Assembly: GCF_002179965.1 (NCBI RefSeq)
Contig: NZ_NGUQ01000007.1
Span: 777,494 to 841,493, forward strand
DNA length: 64,000 nt
Reading direction: 5' to 3'
Source of the DNA: Pandoraea sp. PE-S2T-3
GTDB taxonomy: Bacteria > Pseudomonadota > Gammaproteobacteria > Burkholderiales > Burkholderiaceae
Made by a program: the position numbers and the translations under genes. Shown piece by piece: positions 36,272-45,618 of the stretch. The notes beneath the pieces are model-generated. The model saw nothing but the letters and a program-made list of their open reading frames with translations, did no database searches and was not told where the DNA came from. Positions within the stretch are counted from its first letter, which is position 1. Every line of letters starts with the position of its first letter.

Positions 36272-38557
36272 ATGGACAAACCTGACTTGAAAGAAAGCGC
36301 GCTGGCGTACCACGAATTTCCCCGCCCGGGCAAAATCTCGGTGACGCCGACGAAGCCGCTGTCGAACCAGATCGATCTGTCGCTGGCTTACTCACCGGGT
36401 GTGGCCTACGCCTGCGAAGCGATCGCCGAAGACCCCCTCGCCGCCAACCGCTACACGTCGCGCAGCAACCTCGTGGGCGTGATTACCAACGGTACCGCCG
36501 TGCTGGGTCTGGGCAACATCGGCCCGCTCGCCGCCAAGCCGGTGATGGAAGGCAAGGGCTGCCTGTTCAAGAAGTTCGCCGGCATCGACGTGTTCGACAT
36601 CGAACTCGCCGAACATGACCCGGACAAGCTCGTCGAAGCGATCGCCATGCTCGAGCCGACGCTCGGCGGCATCAACCTCGAAGACATCAAGGCGCCCGAG
36701 TGCTTCTACATCGAGAAGAAGCTGCGCGAGCGCATGAAGATCCCCGTCTTCCACGACGATCAGCACGGTACCGCCATCATCGCGTCGGCCGCTATCCTCA
36801 ACGGCCTGAAGGTCGTGGGCAAGGACATCGGCAACGTGAAGCTGGTCTGCTCGGGCGCCGGCGCTGCCGCGATTGCCTGTCTGGACCTGCTGGTGAATCT
36901 GGGCCTGAAGAAAGAGAACATTCTGGTTCTCGACTCGAAGGGCGTGATTCACACCGGCCGCGACAAGCTCGACGAGAGCAAGGCGCGCTACGCCGTGGCG
37001 ACCGAAGCCCGCACGCTGGCTGATGCGAGCAACGGTGCCGACGTGTTCCTCGGCTGCTCGACCGCAGGCGTGCTCACCGGCGACATGGTCAAGACCATGG
37101 GCCCGAGCCCGCTGATTCTTGCGCTCGCCAACCCCGAGCCGGAAATTCGCCCGGAAATCGCCAAGGCTGCCCGCCCGGATTGCATCGTGGCCACCGGCCG
37201 TTCGGACTATCCGAATCAGGTGAACAACGTGCTGTGCTTCCCGTTCATCTTCCGCGGCGCGCTCGACGTGGGCGCGACGACCATTACGGAAGAGATGAAG
37301 CTCGCCACCGTGCGCGCCATCGCCGAACTGGCGCAGGAAGAAGAGCAGAGCGAAGAAGTCGCGCGCGCCTATGAAGGCCAGTCGCTCGAATTCGGTCCGG
37401 AATACATCATTCCGAAGCCGTTCGATCCGCGTCTGATCATCAAGATCGCACCGGCCGTCGCGCAAGCCGCGATGGACTCGGGCGTGGCGACGCGTCCGAT
37501 CAAGGACATGGACGCCTACCGCGAGCAACTCGGTGGCACGGTGTACCGCACGGGCTTCATCATGCGTCCGGTGTTTGCCGCCGCACGTGCCCGTTTCGCC
37601 GCCGATACGGCTGCCCGCATCGTGTTCGCCGAAGGCGAAGACGAACGCGTACTGCGCGCTGCCCAGTTCGTGCTGGCCGAGCGCATCGCCAAGCCGATCA
37701 TCATCGGCCGTCCGGCCGTGGTCGAAATGCGTCTGCAAAAGATCGGCTCGAAGCTCAAGCCGGGCGTCGACTTTGAGATCGTGAATCCGGAAGACGACGC
37801 GCGCTATCAGCGTTGTTGGCAGGAATATCACAACCTGGGCGCCCGTCACGGCGTGACCCCGGAAGTGGCGAAGGCGGCCATGCGCAAGGACAACACGCTG
37901 ATCGGTTCGATCCTCGTGCATCTGGGCGAAGCCGACGGCATGATCTGCGGCATGATCGATACGTACCACCGTCACCTCGACGTGGTCGATCAGGTGCTGG
38001 GCCGTGCCGAAGGCGTGAGCAACTACGCCGCCATGAACCTGTTGATGCTTGAGAAGCGCAACCTGTTCATCAGCGACACGTACGTGAACGAGACGCCGAC
38101 GTCGGAGCAACTCGCCGAGATGACGGTGCTCGCCGCCAAGGAAATCGAGCGCTTCGGTATCGCCCCGAAGGTGGCGCTGCTCTCGAACTCGAACTTTGGC
38201 AGCGTGAAGTCGGCATCGGCACAACGCATGGCGCGCGCCTGCGAACTGCTCGCTGCCCGTGCGCCGTCGCTGGAAGTGGACGGCGAAATGCACGGCGACG
38301 CCGCGCTGTCGGAATCGGTGCGTCGCGCCGCTTACCCGGCCTCGCGTCTGTCCGGCGAAGCCAACCTGCTGGTCATGCCGAACGTGGAAGCGGCCAACAT
38401 CACGTACAACCTGCTCAAGATGACGGGCGGTGAAGGCGTGACGGTCGGTCCGTTCCTGCTCGGCTGCGCCAAGCCGGTTCACATCCTGACGCCGGCCGCC
38501 ACCGTGCGCCGCATCATCAACATGACCGCCGTGGCTGCTGCCAACGTGGTTCGTTGA
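36272..38557 (+). CDS. maeB: NADP-dependent malic enzyme with C-terminal phosphotransacetylase-like domain
   Basis: A 761-residue MaeB-type enzyme that converts malate to pyruvate and CO2 with NADPH formation. The malic N-terminal region includes [15 protein letters not shown] (about 31-45) and [20 protein letters not shown] (about 160-179); the nucleotide-binding loop is [15 protein letters not shown]. From about residue 428 the protein continues as a phosphate acetyl/butaryltransferase-like domain ([20 protein letters not shown]), which in relatives gives allosteric control by acetyl-CoA rather than catalysis. It stands alone and ends at a strong bidirectional terminator. Confidence 0.93.
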   Translation: MDKPDLKESALAYHEFPRPGKISVTPTKPLSNQIDLSLAYSPGVAYACEAIAEDPLAANRYTSRSNLVGVITNGTAVLGLGNIGPLAAKPVMEGKGCLFKKFAGIDVFDIELAEHDPDKLVEAIAMLEPTLGGINLEDIKAPECFYIEKKLRERMKIPVFHDDQHGTAIIASAAILNGLKVVGKDIGNVKLVCSGAGAAAIACLDLLVNLGLKKENILVLDSKGVIHTGRDKLDESKARYAVATEARTLADASNGADVFLGCSTAGVLTGDMVKTMGPSPLILALANPEPEIRPEIAKAARPDCIVATGRSDYPNQVNNVLCFPFIFRGALDVGATTITEEMKLATVRAIAELAQEEEQSEEVARAYEGQSLEFGPEYIIPKPFDPRLIIKIAPAVAQAAMDSGVATRPIKDMDAYREQLGGTVYRTGFIMRPVFAAARARFAADTAARIVFAEGEDERVLRAAQFVLAERIAKPIIIGRPAVVEMRLQKIGSKLKPGVDFEIVNPEDDARYQRCWQEYHNLGARHGVTPEVAKAAMRKDNTLIGSILVHLGEADGMICGMIDTYHRHLDVVDQVLGRAEGVSNYAAMNLLMLEKRNLFISDTYVNETPTSEQLAEMTVLAAKEIERFGIAPKVALLSNSNFGSVKSASAQRMARACELLAARAPSLEVDGEMHGDAALSESVRRAAYPASRLSGEANLLVMPNVEAANITYNLLKMTGGEGVTVGPFLLGCAKPVHILTPAATVRRIINMTAVAAANVVR

Positions 38558-38616
38558 TGATCTGACGGACACGCCGCCGGGTGGATCCGGTGCGCGTGTC
38601 TGTCAGTGCAGGATAA

Positions 38617-38655
38617 AAAAATCCCGCCAGTCGCTTACGCGCTGGCGGGATTTTT
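38617..38655. terminator. Bidirectional intrinsic terminator
   Basis: A 14-bp perfect stem (38617-38630 with 38642-38655) whose ends are A5 and T5, loop of 11 bases. It ends maeB on the plus strand and can serve the convergent oxidoreductase gene. Confidence 0.88.
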
Positions 38656-38711
38656 CATGCGGCTTCTGATGCAGGTGATGCTATCGGCACAGGCTCAGGC
38701 TAAACGGACTT

Positions 38712-41700
38712 TCAGGCCGCAACGCGATGCGCATTGCCATCGCGGAACTGTGTGAGCAGCTTCGTCCACTTGATGCGGGTGGCCGCGAGGTTCTGGTCCT
38801 TCACGTGGCCATAACCGCGAATCTCTTGCGGCAGTTCAGCCAATTGCACGGCCAGTGAGGTGTTGCGCTCGTTCAGGTGCGAGATCAGTTCGTTCACCAG
38901 TGCCTCGTACTCACCAATCAGCGCACGCTCGGTGCGACGCTCTTCCGTGCGGCCGAAGATGTCGAACGCGCCGCCGCGCAGGCCCTTGAACTTCGCCAGC
39001 ACGCCGAATGCTTTCATCATCCACGGGCCGTAGGACTGCTTGATCAGATGCCCCTTGTCGTCGTGCTTGGCAAGCGACGGCGGCGCCAGGTGGAAGTGCA
39101 CCGAGAAGTCGCCTTCGAACTGCTCGTTCAGCTTCTTCATGAAAGCCGGGTCGGTGTACAGGCGCGCCACTTCGTACTCGTCCTTGTAGGCCATGAGCTT
39201 GTAGAGCGCGCGGGCAACTGCCTCAGTCAGCGGCATTTGCGAAGCGCCGTTATCGATGGCCGACTCGGCAGTGCGCACGCGATCGACCGTCTGCTTGAAG
39301 CGCTCGGCATACGCACGATCCTGATACGCCACCAGTTGGTCGTAGCGGCGTTGAATCAGCGCGTCGAGCGCCTTGGGCGAGTGCAGCGTGATCAGCTTGC
39401 CGCCGGCGGCTGACGACTCCGGCGTTTCCCCCTGCTGGGCGAGCTTGCGCACGCTGGCGAGATCGTGCGCGGCACGGCGTCCCCATTCGAACGCCTGCTT
39501 GTTCTTCTCGATCGACACGCCGTTGAGTTCGATGGCGCGCGTGAGTGCAGCGTACGAGAGCGGTACCCAGCCCTTCTGCCACGCGAAGCCCAGCACGAAC
39601 GGGTTGGTGTAGATCGTGTCGCCGAGCAGACGCAGCGCGAGGTGATTCGCATCGACGAAATCGACGTTGTCACCGGCGGCGGCGCGGATATCGTTCTCCG
39701 TGCTCGATCCCGGGAAACGCCAGTTCGGGTTGCGGATGAAGTCGGCCGTCGGCGTGTGGGCGCTGTTCACCACGATGTTCGTCACACCGTGCTGCACGCG
39801 TGAGAGCGTGTCGTCGCCTGCCGTGGTGATCGCGTCGCAACCGATCACCACGCGCGCGTCGCCCATGGCGATACGCGTGGCGTGAATGTCTTCCGGTTGC
39901 AGGGCAATCTGCACGTGGCTCGTCACCGCGCCACCCTTTTGCGCCAAGCCGGTCACGTCGAGCGTGGTGACACCCTTGTTTTCCAGATGCGCCGCCATAC
40001 CGAGCAGGCCGCCGATGGTCACGACACCCGTGCCACCTACGCCCGTGACAAGAATGCCGTACGGACGCGTGATTTGCGGGAGTGCCGGTTCGGGCAGCGG
40101 CGGCAGACCTTCGTTATCGACCTTGGCCGTCTTGGGCTTGCGCAGCTGACCGCCTTCCACCGTCACGAAGCTCGGGCAGAAACCGTTCAGGCACGAAAAG
40201 TCCTTGTTGCAGGTCGACTGGTTGATCTGGCGCTTCGTGCCGAATTCCGTTTCCAGCGGTTCGACCGACAGGCAGTTCGACTTCACCGAGCAATCGCCGC
40301 AGCCTTCGCAGACGGCCTCGTTGATCACGACACGCTTGGCCGGGTCGGGATACGCGCCGCGTTTGCGACGGCGGCGCTTCTCGGTGGCACACGTCTGGTC
40401 GTAGACGAGAATCGTCGTGCCTTTGACCAACCGCAGTTCGCGCTGCACGCGATCGAGTTCGCTGCGATGGTAGATGGGCACATCGCCAACCAACTTCACG
40501 CCCTCGTACTTCTCGGGCTCATCGGTCACGATGACGATCTTCTCGGCGCCTTCGGCAGCCACCTGCGCCACGATCTGCGGCACGCTCAACGTGCCGTCGA
40601 CCGGCTGGCCGCCCGTCATCGCGACGGCATCGTTGTAGAGAATCTTGTAGGTGATGTTGACCTTCGACGAGATCGCCGCGCGAATCGCGAGCAAGCCCGA
40701 GTGGAAGTAGGTGCCGTCGCCAAGATTCGCGAAGATGTGTTCGTCGCACGAGAACGGCGCCTGACCGATCCAAGGCACGCCTTCGCCGCCCATTTGCGAG
40801 AAGGTGTCGGTCTTGCGGTCCATCCACACGGTCATGTAGTGACAGCCGATGCCTGCGATGGCGCGCGAGCCTTCCGGCACGTTCGTCGAAGTGTTGTGCG
40901 GACAGCCTGAGCAGAACCACGGCTTGCGCTCGGCAGCCACGCGCGGCTTGGCGAGCGCTTGCTCCTTGGCTTCGATGACCTTGAGGCGTGTGTTGATGCG
41001 ATCGCGCACGTCGCTCGGCAACTCGAATTTTTCCAGACGCGTGGCGATCGCTTTCGCGATCAATGCGGGCGAAAGTTCGTAATGCGCGGGCAGCAGCCAG
41101 TTGGCCATCGGCACCGACCATTCGCCGCCTGCACCGTCCTTCTCGTCGAACTTGCCGTACACGCGCGGGCGCACGTCGTCGCGCCAGTTGTACAGCTCTT
41201 CCTTGATCTGATATTCGAGGATCTGACGCTTTTCCTCGACCACGAGAATTTCCTGCAAGCCCTGTGCAAACGCGCGCGCACCCTGCGCTTCGAGCGGCCA
41301 CACACAACCCACTTTGTAGAGACGAATGCCGATGCGCTGGCACGTGGCTTCGTCGAGCCCCAGATCGGCGAGCGCCTGACACACGTCGAGATACGCCTTG
41401 CCGCCGGTCATGATGCCGAAGCGCGCGTTGTCGGAATCGATCGTCACGCGGTCTAGCTTGTTGGCGCGAACGTAGGCGAGGGCGGCGTACCACTTGTGGT
41501 CGATCATCCGCGCTTCCTGCACCAGCGGCGGATCGGGCCAGCGGATGTTCAGGCCGTCAGGCGGCATGATGAAGTCGTTCGGCAGTCGAATGTCGACGTT
41601 GTGCGGATCGATCATCACCGAGGCCGACGATTCGACCACGTCCGTCACGCACTTCATCGCGACCCACAGGCCCGAGTAACGGCTCATGGCCCAGCCATGC

Positions 41701-42278
41701 AGACCGTAGTCGAGATACTCCTGCACGTTCGACGGATACAGCACAGGGATACCGGCCGCCTTGAAGACGTGTTCGGACTGGTGCGCGAGGGTGGAGGATT
41801 TGGCCGCGTGGTCGTCACCGGCGAGTACCAGTACGCCACCGTGTTTCGACGAGCCTGCCGAGTTGCCGTGTTTGAGTACGTCCATGGAGCGGTCGACGCC
41901 GGGCCCCTTGCCGTACCACATGGAAAACACGCCATCGAACTTGGCGGGATACAGATTGACTTGCTGCGAGCCCCAGACGGCGGTGGCCGCGAGGTCTTCG
42001 TTCAGACCGGGCTGAAAGACGATGTTATGGCCGGCGAGGTGCTGCTTGGCCTTCCATAGCGACAGATCCAGGCCGCCGAGCGGCGAGCCGCGATAGCCCG
42101 AAATATAACCCGCGGTGTTGAGCCCGGCCGCTGCATCGCGGGCCTGCTGCAACATCGGTAGTCGGACCAGGGCCTGGATGCCGCTCATGTAAGCGCGACC
42201 GCGCTCGAGCGTGTATTTGTCGTCGAGCGTGACCGACTCCAGCGCGGCCAGCAAGCTCGGATTGACGGGGGCGTTCAT
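38712..42278 (-). CDS. Fused indolepyruvate:ferredoxin oxidoreductase (IorA-IorB type)
   Basis: An 1188-residue thiamin-diphosphate iron-sulfur enzyme that decarboxylates aryl- or branched-chain 2-oxoacids to acyl-CoA. The N-terminal pyrimidine-binding part (NTAGYISGYRGSPLGGLDLS) is followed by the TPP region with WFCSGCPHNTSTNVPEGSRA near 455. A cysteine cluster follows near 650-690 (CEGCGDC, CNKDFSCLNGFC), and the gamma/IorB domain starts near 745 (VTGVGGTGVVTIGG). Its products would include arylacetyl-CoA, so it could feed the phenylacetate operon at 44.9-50.6 kb. GAGGAGC precedes the ATG. Confidence 0.9.
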   Translation of the reverse strand: MNAPVNPSLLAALESVTLDDKYTLERGRAYMSGIQALVRLPMLQQARDAAAGLNTAGYISGYRGSPLGGLDLSLWKAKQHLAGHNIVFQPGLNEDLAATAVWGSQQVNLYPAKFDGVFSMWYGKGPGVDRSMDVLKHGNSAGSSKHGGVLVLAGDDHAAKSSTLAHQSEHVFKAAGIPVLYPSNVQEYLDYGLHGWAMSRYSGLWVAMKCVTDVVESSASVMIDPHNVDIRLPNDFIMPPDGLNIRWPDPPLVQEARMIDHKWYAALAYVRANKLDRVTIDSDNARFGIMTGGKAYLDVCQALADLGLDEATCQRIGIRLYKVGCVWPLEAQGARAFAQGLQEILVVEEKRQILEYQIKEELYNWRDDVRPRVYGKFDEKDGAGGEWSVPMANWLLPAHYELSPALIAKAIATRLEKFELPSDVRDRINTRLKVIEAKEQALAKPRVAAERKPWFCSGCPHNTSTNVPEGSRAIAGIGCHYMTVWMDRKTDTFSQMGGEGVPWIGQAPFSCDEHIFANLGDGTYFHSGLLAIRAAISSKVNITYKILYNDAVAMTGGQPVDGTLSVPQIVAQVAAEGAEKIVIVTDEPEKYEGVKLVGDVPIYHRSELDRVQRELRLVKGTTILVYDQTCATEKRRRRKRGAYPDPAKRVVINEAVCEGCGDCSVKSNCLSVEPLETEFGTKRQINQSTCNKDFSCLNGFCPSFVTVEGGQLRKPKTAKVDNEGLPPLPEPALPQITRPYGILVTGVGGTGVVTIGGLLGMAAHLENKGVTTLDVTGLAQKGGAVTSHVQIALQPEDIHATRIAMGDARVVIGCDAITTAGDDTLSRVQHGVTNIVVNSAHTPTADFIRNPNWRFPGSSTENDIRAAAGDNVDFVDANHLALRLLGDTIYTNPFVLGFAWQKGWVPLSYAALTRAIELNGVSIEKNKQAFEWGRRAAHDLASVRKLAQQGETPESSAAGGKLITLHSPKALDALIQRRYDQLVAYQDRAYAERFKQTVDRVRTAESAIDNGASQMPLTEAVARALYKLMAYKDEYEVARLYTDPAFMKKLNEQFEGDFSVHFHLAPPSLAKHDDKGHLIKQSYGPWMMKAFGVLAKFKGLRGGAFDIFGRTEERRTERALIGEYEALVNELISHLNERNTSLAVQLAELPQEIRGYGHVKDQNLAATRIKWTKLLTQFRDGNAHRVAA

Positions 42279-42887
42279 GGGGTGTGCTCCTCACTCTCAC
42301 TGATTTTGGGATCGCCAAAACTTCCTGCCCCCCCGCTCTCGTGAAGCAGGACGGCGGTGGTGACACAGGCCTCTCTAATGTCCCAAGGGTGAACGATGTC
42401 ACTCCGTGAGCGGGGCCTTTTTTCGTGATGCTGTTACCAGTCGCAACTATGTTAGCACCGGCGTCATGGCGTCGCCCGATGGGCATGATGCCCGCGCAGC
42501 GACGTTGTTCCGGTGTCAGCCGAGTTGTCGATCGAGGGCAGTATAGCGAGGATTCTGACGTTTACGTAAACGTCATATAGCTGGCGTAAACCCTCCCTTT
42601 GCGCCCATGTGCATCATCCCAATATGGGGTGGCAGATGCGGCATCGTGACGCGTGGTGTTTTTCGGATTCCGCAGCAAAATGGCGGGATTGTGTCGCGAT
42701 TATGTCGGCAAAGGTACGCTTGTCGGTGGTTTCTGACACGCGGGTAACAACGTGTAACGCCTGTCGGCGATCGGGAACGGGCAGGGCAGAATGCACACTA
42801 AGTTGCGTTACCCGACAGATGGAAAACGACATTGCGTTTAAGAAGTACGCAAGGAAGCACCCAAGCAACACGAAAGAAGGAGTCACT
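42279..42887. other. 609-bp intergenic region with structured element
   Basis: No confident gene. The left third (42323-42425) has several complementary stretches described separately. The middle (42430-42600) probably holds the promoter of the oxidoreductase on the minus strand; bases 42550-42590 contain a GTTTACG/CGTAAAC-type inverted repeat. The right part presumably carries the promoter of the small secreted protein. A longer coding frame starting at 42609 was rejected because the signal peptide starts at 42888. Confidence 0.5.
42323..42425 (+). ncRNA. Candidate structured RNA with terminator
   Basis: On the plus strand CCCCGCTC (about 42331-42338) can pair with GAGCGGGG (42408-42415), followed directly by CC and T6. 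Inside, GGTGACA (42359-42365) pairs with TGTCACT (42397-42403). A competing stem TCCTGC (42323-42328) with GCAGGA (42346-42351) would hide the left arm. No plus-strand gene is upstream, so this could be a small RNA or, on the minus strand, a structured leader of the oxidoreductase gene, whose ATG is about 50 bp away. No known riboswitch class is recognised. Confidence 0.4.
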
Positions 42888-43112
42888 GTGAATCAACGAA
42901 ACATCGCCAAATTCCTGCTGGTTTCCGCTTCGTTTCTGACCCTGGAAGTGAGCGTCGCACGTGCCGATGAACTGGCACGCGACAAGGCGGCCGAACCCAC
43001 CCCCGTTACCGTGGCTGTCACGCCGCCGCTGCGCACCACGCAGCAGCCGCAACGGTACGAAGGCCCGCTCGACCAGCGCACGATCGATCCGCGAGAATTT
43101 CAGCGCCGTTAA
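42888..43112 (+). CDS. Small exported hypothetical protein
   Basis: A 74-residue protein of unknown function. An AAGGAG (42877-42882) five bases before a GTG sets the start. Residues 1-24 look like a signal peptide (VNQRNIAKFLLVSASFLTLE, cleavage near VARA-DEL); the remaining 50 residues are polar, Thr/Pro-rich and end DPREFQRR. No cysteine lipobox. The mature part is probably a disordered periplasmic peptide. It is monocistronic and followed by a terminator at 43238. I do not recognise a family. Confidence 0.65.
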   Translation: MNQRNIAKFLLVSASFLTLEVSVARADELARDKAAEPTPVTVAVTPPLRTTQQPQRYEGPLDQRTIDPREFQRR

Positions 43113-43436
43113 GCCGTCGCCGGCGAAACGGCAAACGGGGCAGGCTGTTCCGACGTGAGCGCATAAGGCGCTGCGAAGCCGGACCCCAGACACACCACGA
43201 GTGCGTCACCCTCGAGTGACGCCGCCCAACACCACAGGGCGCCGACCGATGAGGCTGGCGCCTTTTTTATTGGGGCCGATTGGCGTGTTTTCGCGGCGCG
43301 GCGAATGCGATTCCCTGAAGTCTTGCCCTGAACTGTCTTGTAATGTCTTGTAATCGGGTAAACAGGGTGATGACTTTATGATTTTCGTATTTTGACGCAA
43401 TATCATTGCTTATAAATATCAAAATCAGGGGGAGAT
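43113..43436. other. 324-bp region between small exported protein and Lrp-type gene
   Basis: Holds a terminator (43238-43268), a 10-bp direct repeat TGTCTTGTAA (43334-43343 and 43344-43353) and an AT-rich stretch at 43370-43425 with TTGACG at 43392 and ATATCATTGCTTATAAATAT downstream. That stretch is a plausible promoter and autoregulatory site of the Lrp-type gene. No gene supported. Confidence 0.55.
43238..43268 (+). terminator. Intrinsic terminator
   Basis: A 6-bp GGCGCC/GGCGCC stem with a 13-base loop and six Ts, 125 bp after the small exported protein gene. Confidence 0.65.
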
Positions 43437-43925
43437 GTGCCAAAACTCGAATTGGATAAGATCGACCGCCGGATTCTCGGATTGCTGCAAAGCAATGGCC
43501 GATTATCCAACCTCGAAATCGCCGAGCAGGTACGGCTCTCGCCGAGCCCTTGCCTGCGTCGCATCCGGCGTCTGGAAGAGGCCGGCGTCATCCGTGGCTA
43601 CGTTGCCCTGCTGGAACCCACACGGCTGGGGCTCGGCCTGCTGGCGTACGTCAACGTGCGGCTCGACAAGCGGCATCCCGGCGATGCGCAGGGCGGCACG
43701 GTCAACGAACACTTCCGCGATGTGGTCGACACGTGGCCGGAGGTCGTCGGTTGCTATGCGATGGCCGGCGACATGGACTATCTGCTGCGCGTGCACGTCG
43801 GTGACATGACGCACTTTTCGCGGTTCATGCAAAAGCAGTTGCTCATGCATCCCAGTGTGGTCGATGTGAAGACCAGCTTCGTACTCGATCAGCTCAAGGA
43901 AACCACGGCGTTACCGCTGCCCTGA
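43437..43925 (+). CDS. Lrp/AsnC-family transcriptional regulator
   Basis: A 162-residue feast/famine regulator. The helix-turn-helix covers about residues 5-60 (DKIDRRILGLLQSNGRLSNL and VRLSPSPCLRRIRRLEEAGV), and the C-terminal RAM domain with its ligand-binding GCYAMAGDMDYLLRVHV runs to about 150. The GTG start lies a few bases after GGGGGAG, slightly close. Upstream DNA is AT-rich, as for autoregulated Lrp proteins. Possible targets are amino-acid genes, for instance the indolepyruvate oxidoreductase upstream, but this is speculation. Confidence 0.9.
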   Translation: MPKLELDKIDRRILGLLQSNGRLSNLEIAEQVRLSPSPCLRRIRRLEEAGVIRGYVALLEPTRLGLGLLAYVNVRLDKRHPGDAQGGTVNEHFRDVVDTWPEVVGCYAMAGDMDYLLRVHVGDMTHFSRFMQKQLLMHPSVVDVKTSFVLDQLKETTALPLP

Positions 43926-43981
43926 TCCGTGCTGTGGCCGCAGGGTGCCCGGTGATTCGTCATTCTGACGGGACAAAAAAG

Positions 43982-44007
43982 AAACCGGCCAATTTGGCCG
44001 GTTTTTT
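43982..44007. terminator. Bidirectional intrinsic terminator
   Basis: A 9-bp stem AAACCGGCC/GGCCGGTTT with a 5-base loop, A6 on the left and T6 on the right, between the convergent Lrp-type and GNAT genes. Confidence 0.88.
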
Positions 44008-44052
44008 GTTTTGCCGTGCTGCGGGTCTGCTGATCTGTGGCGACGAGTCGAA

Positions 44053-44703
44053 TCAAGCGGCGTTCGGCAGAATGGCGCCGAGCAGACGTCGCGCGTTACG
44101 CACCTGACGCTTGATCGCGTAATCGAACGCAGCGACCTGATCCTGCATCATTTCCGACAGCATCGACTGTGTGTCGGCGGGCGGCAGGCTGAGGTAACCG
44201 TCGGCTTCGCCGTAGGCATAGTTGATTTCCATGCCGGCCTTCTTCGCGATGCGCATCATGCGGGCGTTGCGCGAGAGGCAGTGCATGTACAGCGTATCGA
44301 CGCGCTTGTTGCGGCAGTGGATGGAGGCACGTTCGAACAGACGCGAGCCGATACCACGGCCACGGGCCGATTCCAGTACCGAGACGCCGAATTCGGCCAC
44401 GCGGCCATTCTTGCCTTCGGGGAGCTGTGCCACGTGGGCGACCGCGACCAGTGCCAGATTGTCGTCGTAGACGCCGAGCAGGCTGTCACGCGAGAAGTCG
44501 AGGCTGGCGACGTAGCGGGTAATCACGTCGTCGGTGACGGCCTGCCCGAAACGCAGCAGGCGGTCTTCTTCGCCGAGCGCCAGAAAGTGGCGTTGCAGGC
44601 GGTGGATGTCGCCCGACGTCAGCTCACGAATCAGCACGCTCGACCGCTCGTTGGCGGCAACCGTCGCGCGGGCGACGTCGGGCGTGTGGTTCGGGGCAGT
44701 CAT
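44053..44703 (-). CDS. GNAT-family N-acetyltransferase
   Basis: A 216-residue acetyltransferase. The acetyl-CoA-binding motif A is EFGVSVLESARGRGIGSRLF (about 97-116, with the R/Q-x-x-G-x-G/A loop RGRGIG), flanked by LIRELTSGDIHRLQRHF at the N-terminus and SRNARMMRIAKKAGMEINY after it. The C-terminal 50 residues are a helical extension. The ATG at 44703 has AAGGAA upstream. The substrate is not evident. It ends at a shared terminator with the Lrp-type gene. Confidence 0.85.
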   Translation of the reverse strand: MTAPNHTPDVARATVAANERSSVLIRELTSGDIHRLQRHFLALGEEDRLLRFGQAVTDDVITRYVASLDFSRDSLLGVYDDNLALVAVAHVAQLPEGKNGRVAEFGVSVLESARGRGIGSRLFERASIHCRNKRVDTLYMHCLSRNARMMRIAKKAGMEINYAYGEADGYLSLPPADTQSMLSEMMQDQVAAFDYAIKRQVRNARRLLGAILPNAA

Positions 44704-44880
44704 GGCGTATTCCTTGGTGTTCTTTCGAGCGTGCACTGAATTGTGCGGCGCAAAAGAATTATAGCCGAACGGCTAGGTAAAAACCCTAGGAAATAAAAGT
44801 GCGCCGTGGAAGGAAACGTCTAAGTACCTGAAGAATGGCGTGTTTTCTCGATAGTTCGAGTCAGGCCATCAAGGGAAGGG

Positions 44881-44921
44881 TTGTTGCGAAGCAACAAGAA
44901 AGGGCGATATTCGCCCTTTCT
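44881..44921. terminator. Pair of hairpins downstream of the tetR gene
   Basis: A 7-bp stem TTGTTGC/GCAACAA with GAA loop (44881-44897) next to an 11-bp perfect stem with a 3-base loop (44897-44921). They lie just past the stop codon of the TetR gene on the minus strand. Neither has a clean T run, but the position fits a transcript end. Confidence 0.55.
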
Positions 44922-44952
44922 GTCGTAAGTGTTCGCTCACTTCAAGTGAGGA

Positions 44953-45609
44953 TCAGACCTGTGCAGTGCCTGACGAGGTGGCGACCGTCGTGTCGGCCGC
45001 CTCGGGGAGCGGCTGGGCGAGTCCGTGTTCGAGCACACCGATCACTTCGTCGGCGAAGTCGCGGTAGCGCATGCGCCCGCCCGGCTTGAGCCACGTGAAC
45101 GTCCAGTTGATCATGCCGAACAGCATCATCGTGAGCGCCGTCTGATTGGGCTTGCCCACGCGCTCGGGGAACGCACGCGAGAGCTGACGGGAGAACGCGC
45201 CGACCACATCGCGCTGGCGGTTGAGCACCACTTCGCGCTGTTCGTCGTTGAGGAATTTGACGTCGTTGAGCAGCGCGATGTGGCGTGTCTGCGAGGTTTC
45301 GTACTCGTCCAGAAACGCCCGGATCAGTTCATGAAACGTTTCGCGCTCGGAGAGCCCGCGCCGCTGGCCAAGGGCTTCGACTTCCGTGACGATCAGCATC
45401 AGCCGCTGCGTGTAGCGGTCGAGCAGGTCGAACAGGATGGCGTCCTTGCTGGCGTAGTAGTGGTAGAGACGGGCTTTCGACGTGCCGCAGGCGGCGGCCA
45501 GTTCCGACATCGACGTGCTGGGATAGCTCGCGCGGGCAAAGGCCTCGGCGGCGACATCGAGAATCTGTTCGCGCTGCGACTCGTGGTCGGGCGCCTTGGT
45601 ACGTGCCAT
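44953..45609 (-). CDS. paaR: TetR-family repressor of phenylacetate genes (PaaR-like)
   Basis: A 218-residue TetR-type regulator. The N-terminal helix-turn-helix is ILDVAAEAFARASYPSTSMS and ELAAACGTSKARLYHYYASK (about 17-57); the C-terminal ligand domain includes NRQRDVVGAFSRQLSRAF. It is the last gene downstream of paaABCDE, 9 bp after a DUF1835 gene. In Burkholderia relatives a TetR gene here (PaaR) represses paa genes and is released by phenylacetyl-CoA. A perfect palindrome in the paaA promoter is its likely operator. The symbol rests on context and family, not on a specific motif. Confidence 0.8.
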   Translation of the reverse strand: MARTKAPDHESQREQILDVAAEAFARASYPSTSMSELAAACGTSKARLYHYYASKDAILFDLLDRYTQRLMLIVTEVEALGQRRGLSERETFHELIRAFLDEYETSQTRHIALLNDVKFLNDEQREVVLNRQRDVVGAFSRQLSRAFPERVGKPNQTALTMMLFGMINWTFTWLKPGGRMRYRDFADEVIGVLEHGLAQPLPEAADTTVATSSGTAQV

Positions 45610-45618
45610 AAACGGGGG

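Noticed and set aside
36392..38572. Long minus-strand frame opposite maeB
   Set aside because: Composition typical of an antisense shadow; maeB motifs on the plus strand are unambiguous.
42279..42430. Glycine or other known riboswitch in the leader of the indolepyruvate oxidoreductase
   Set aside because: The structure does not contain the conserved core sequences of classes I can recall; kept only as an unclassified structured element.
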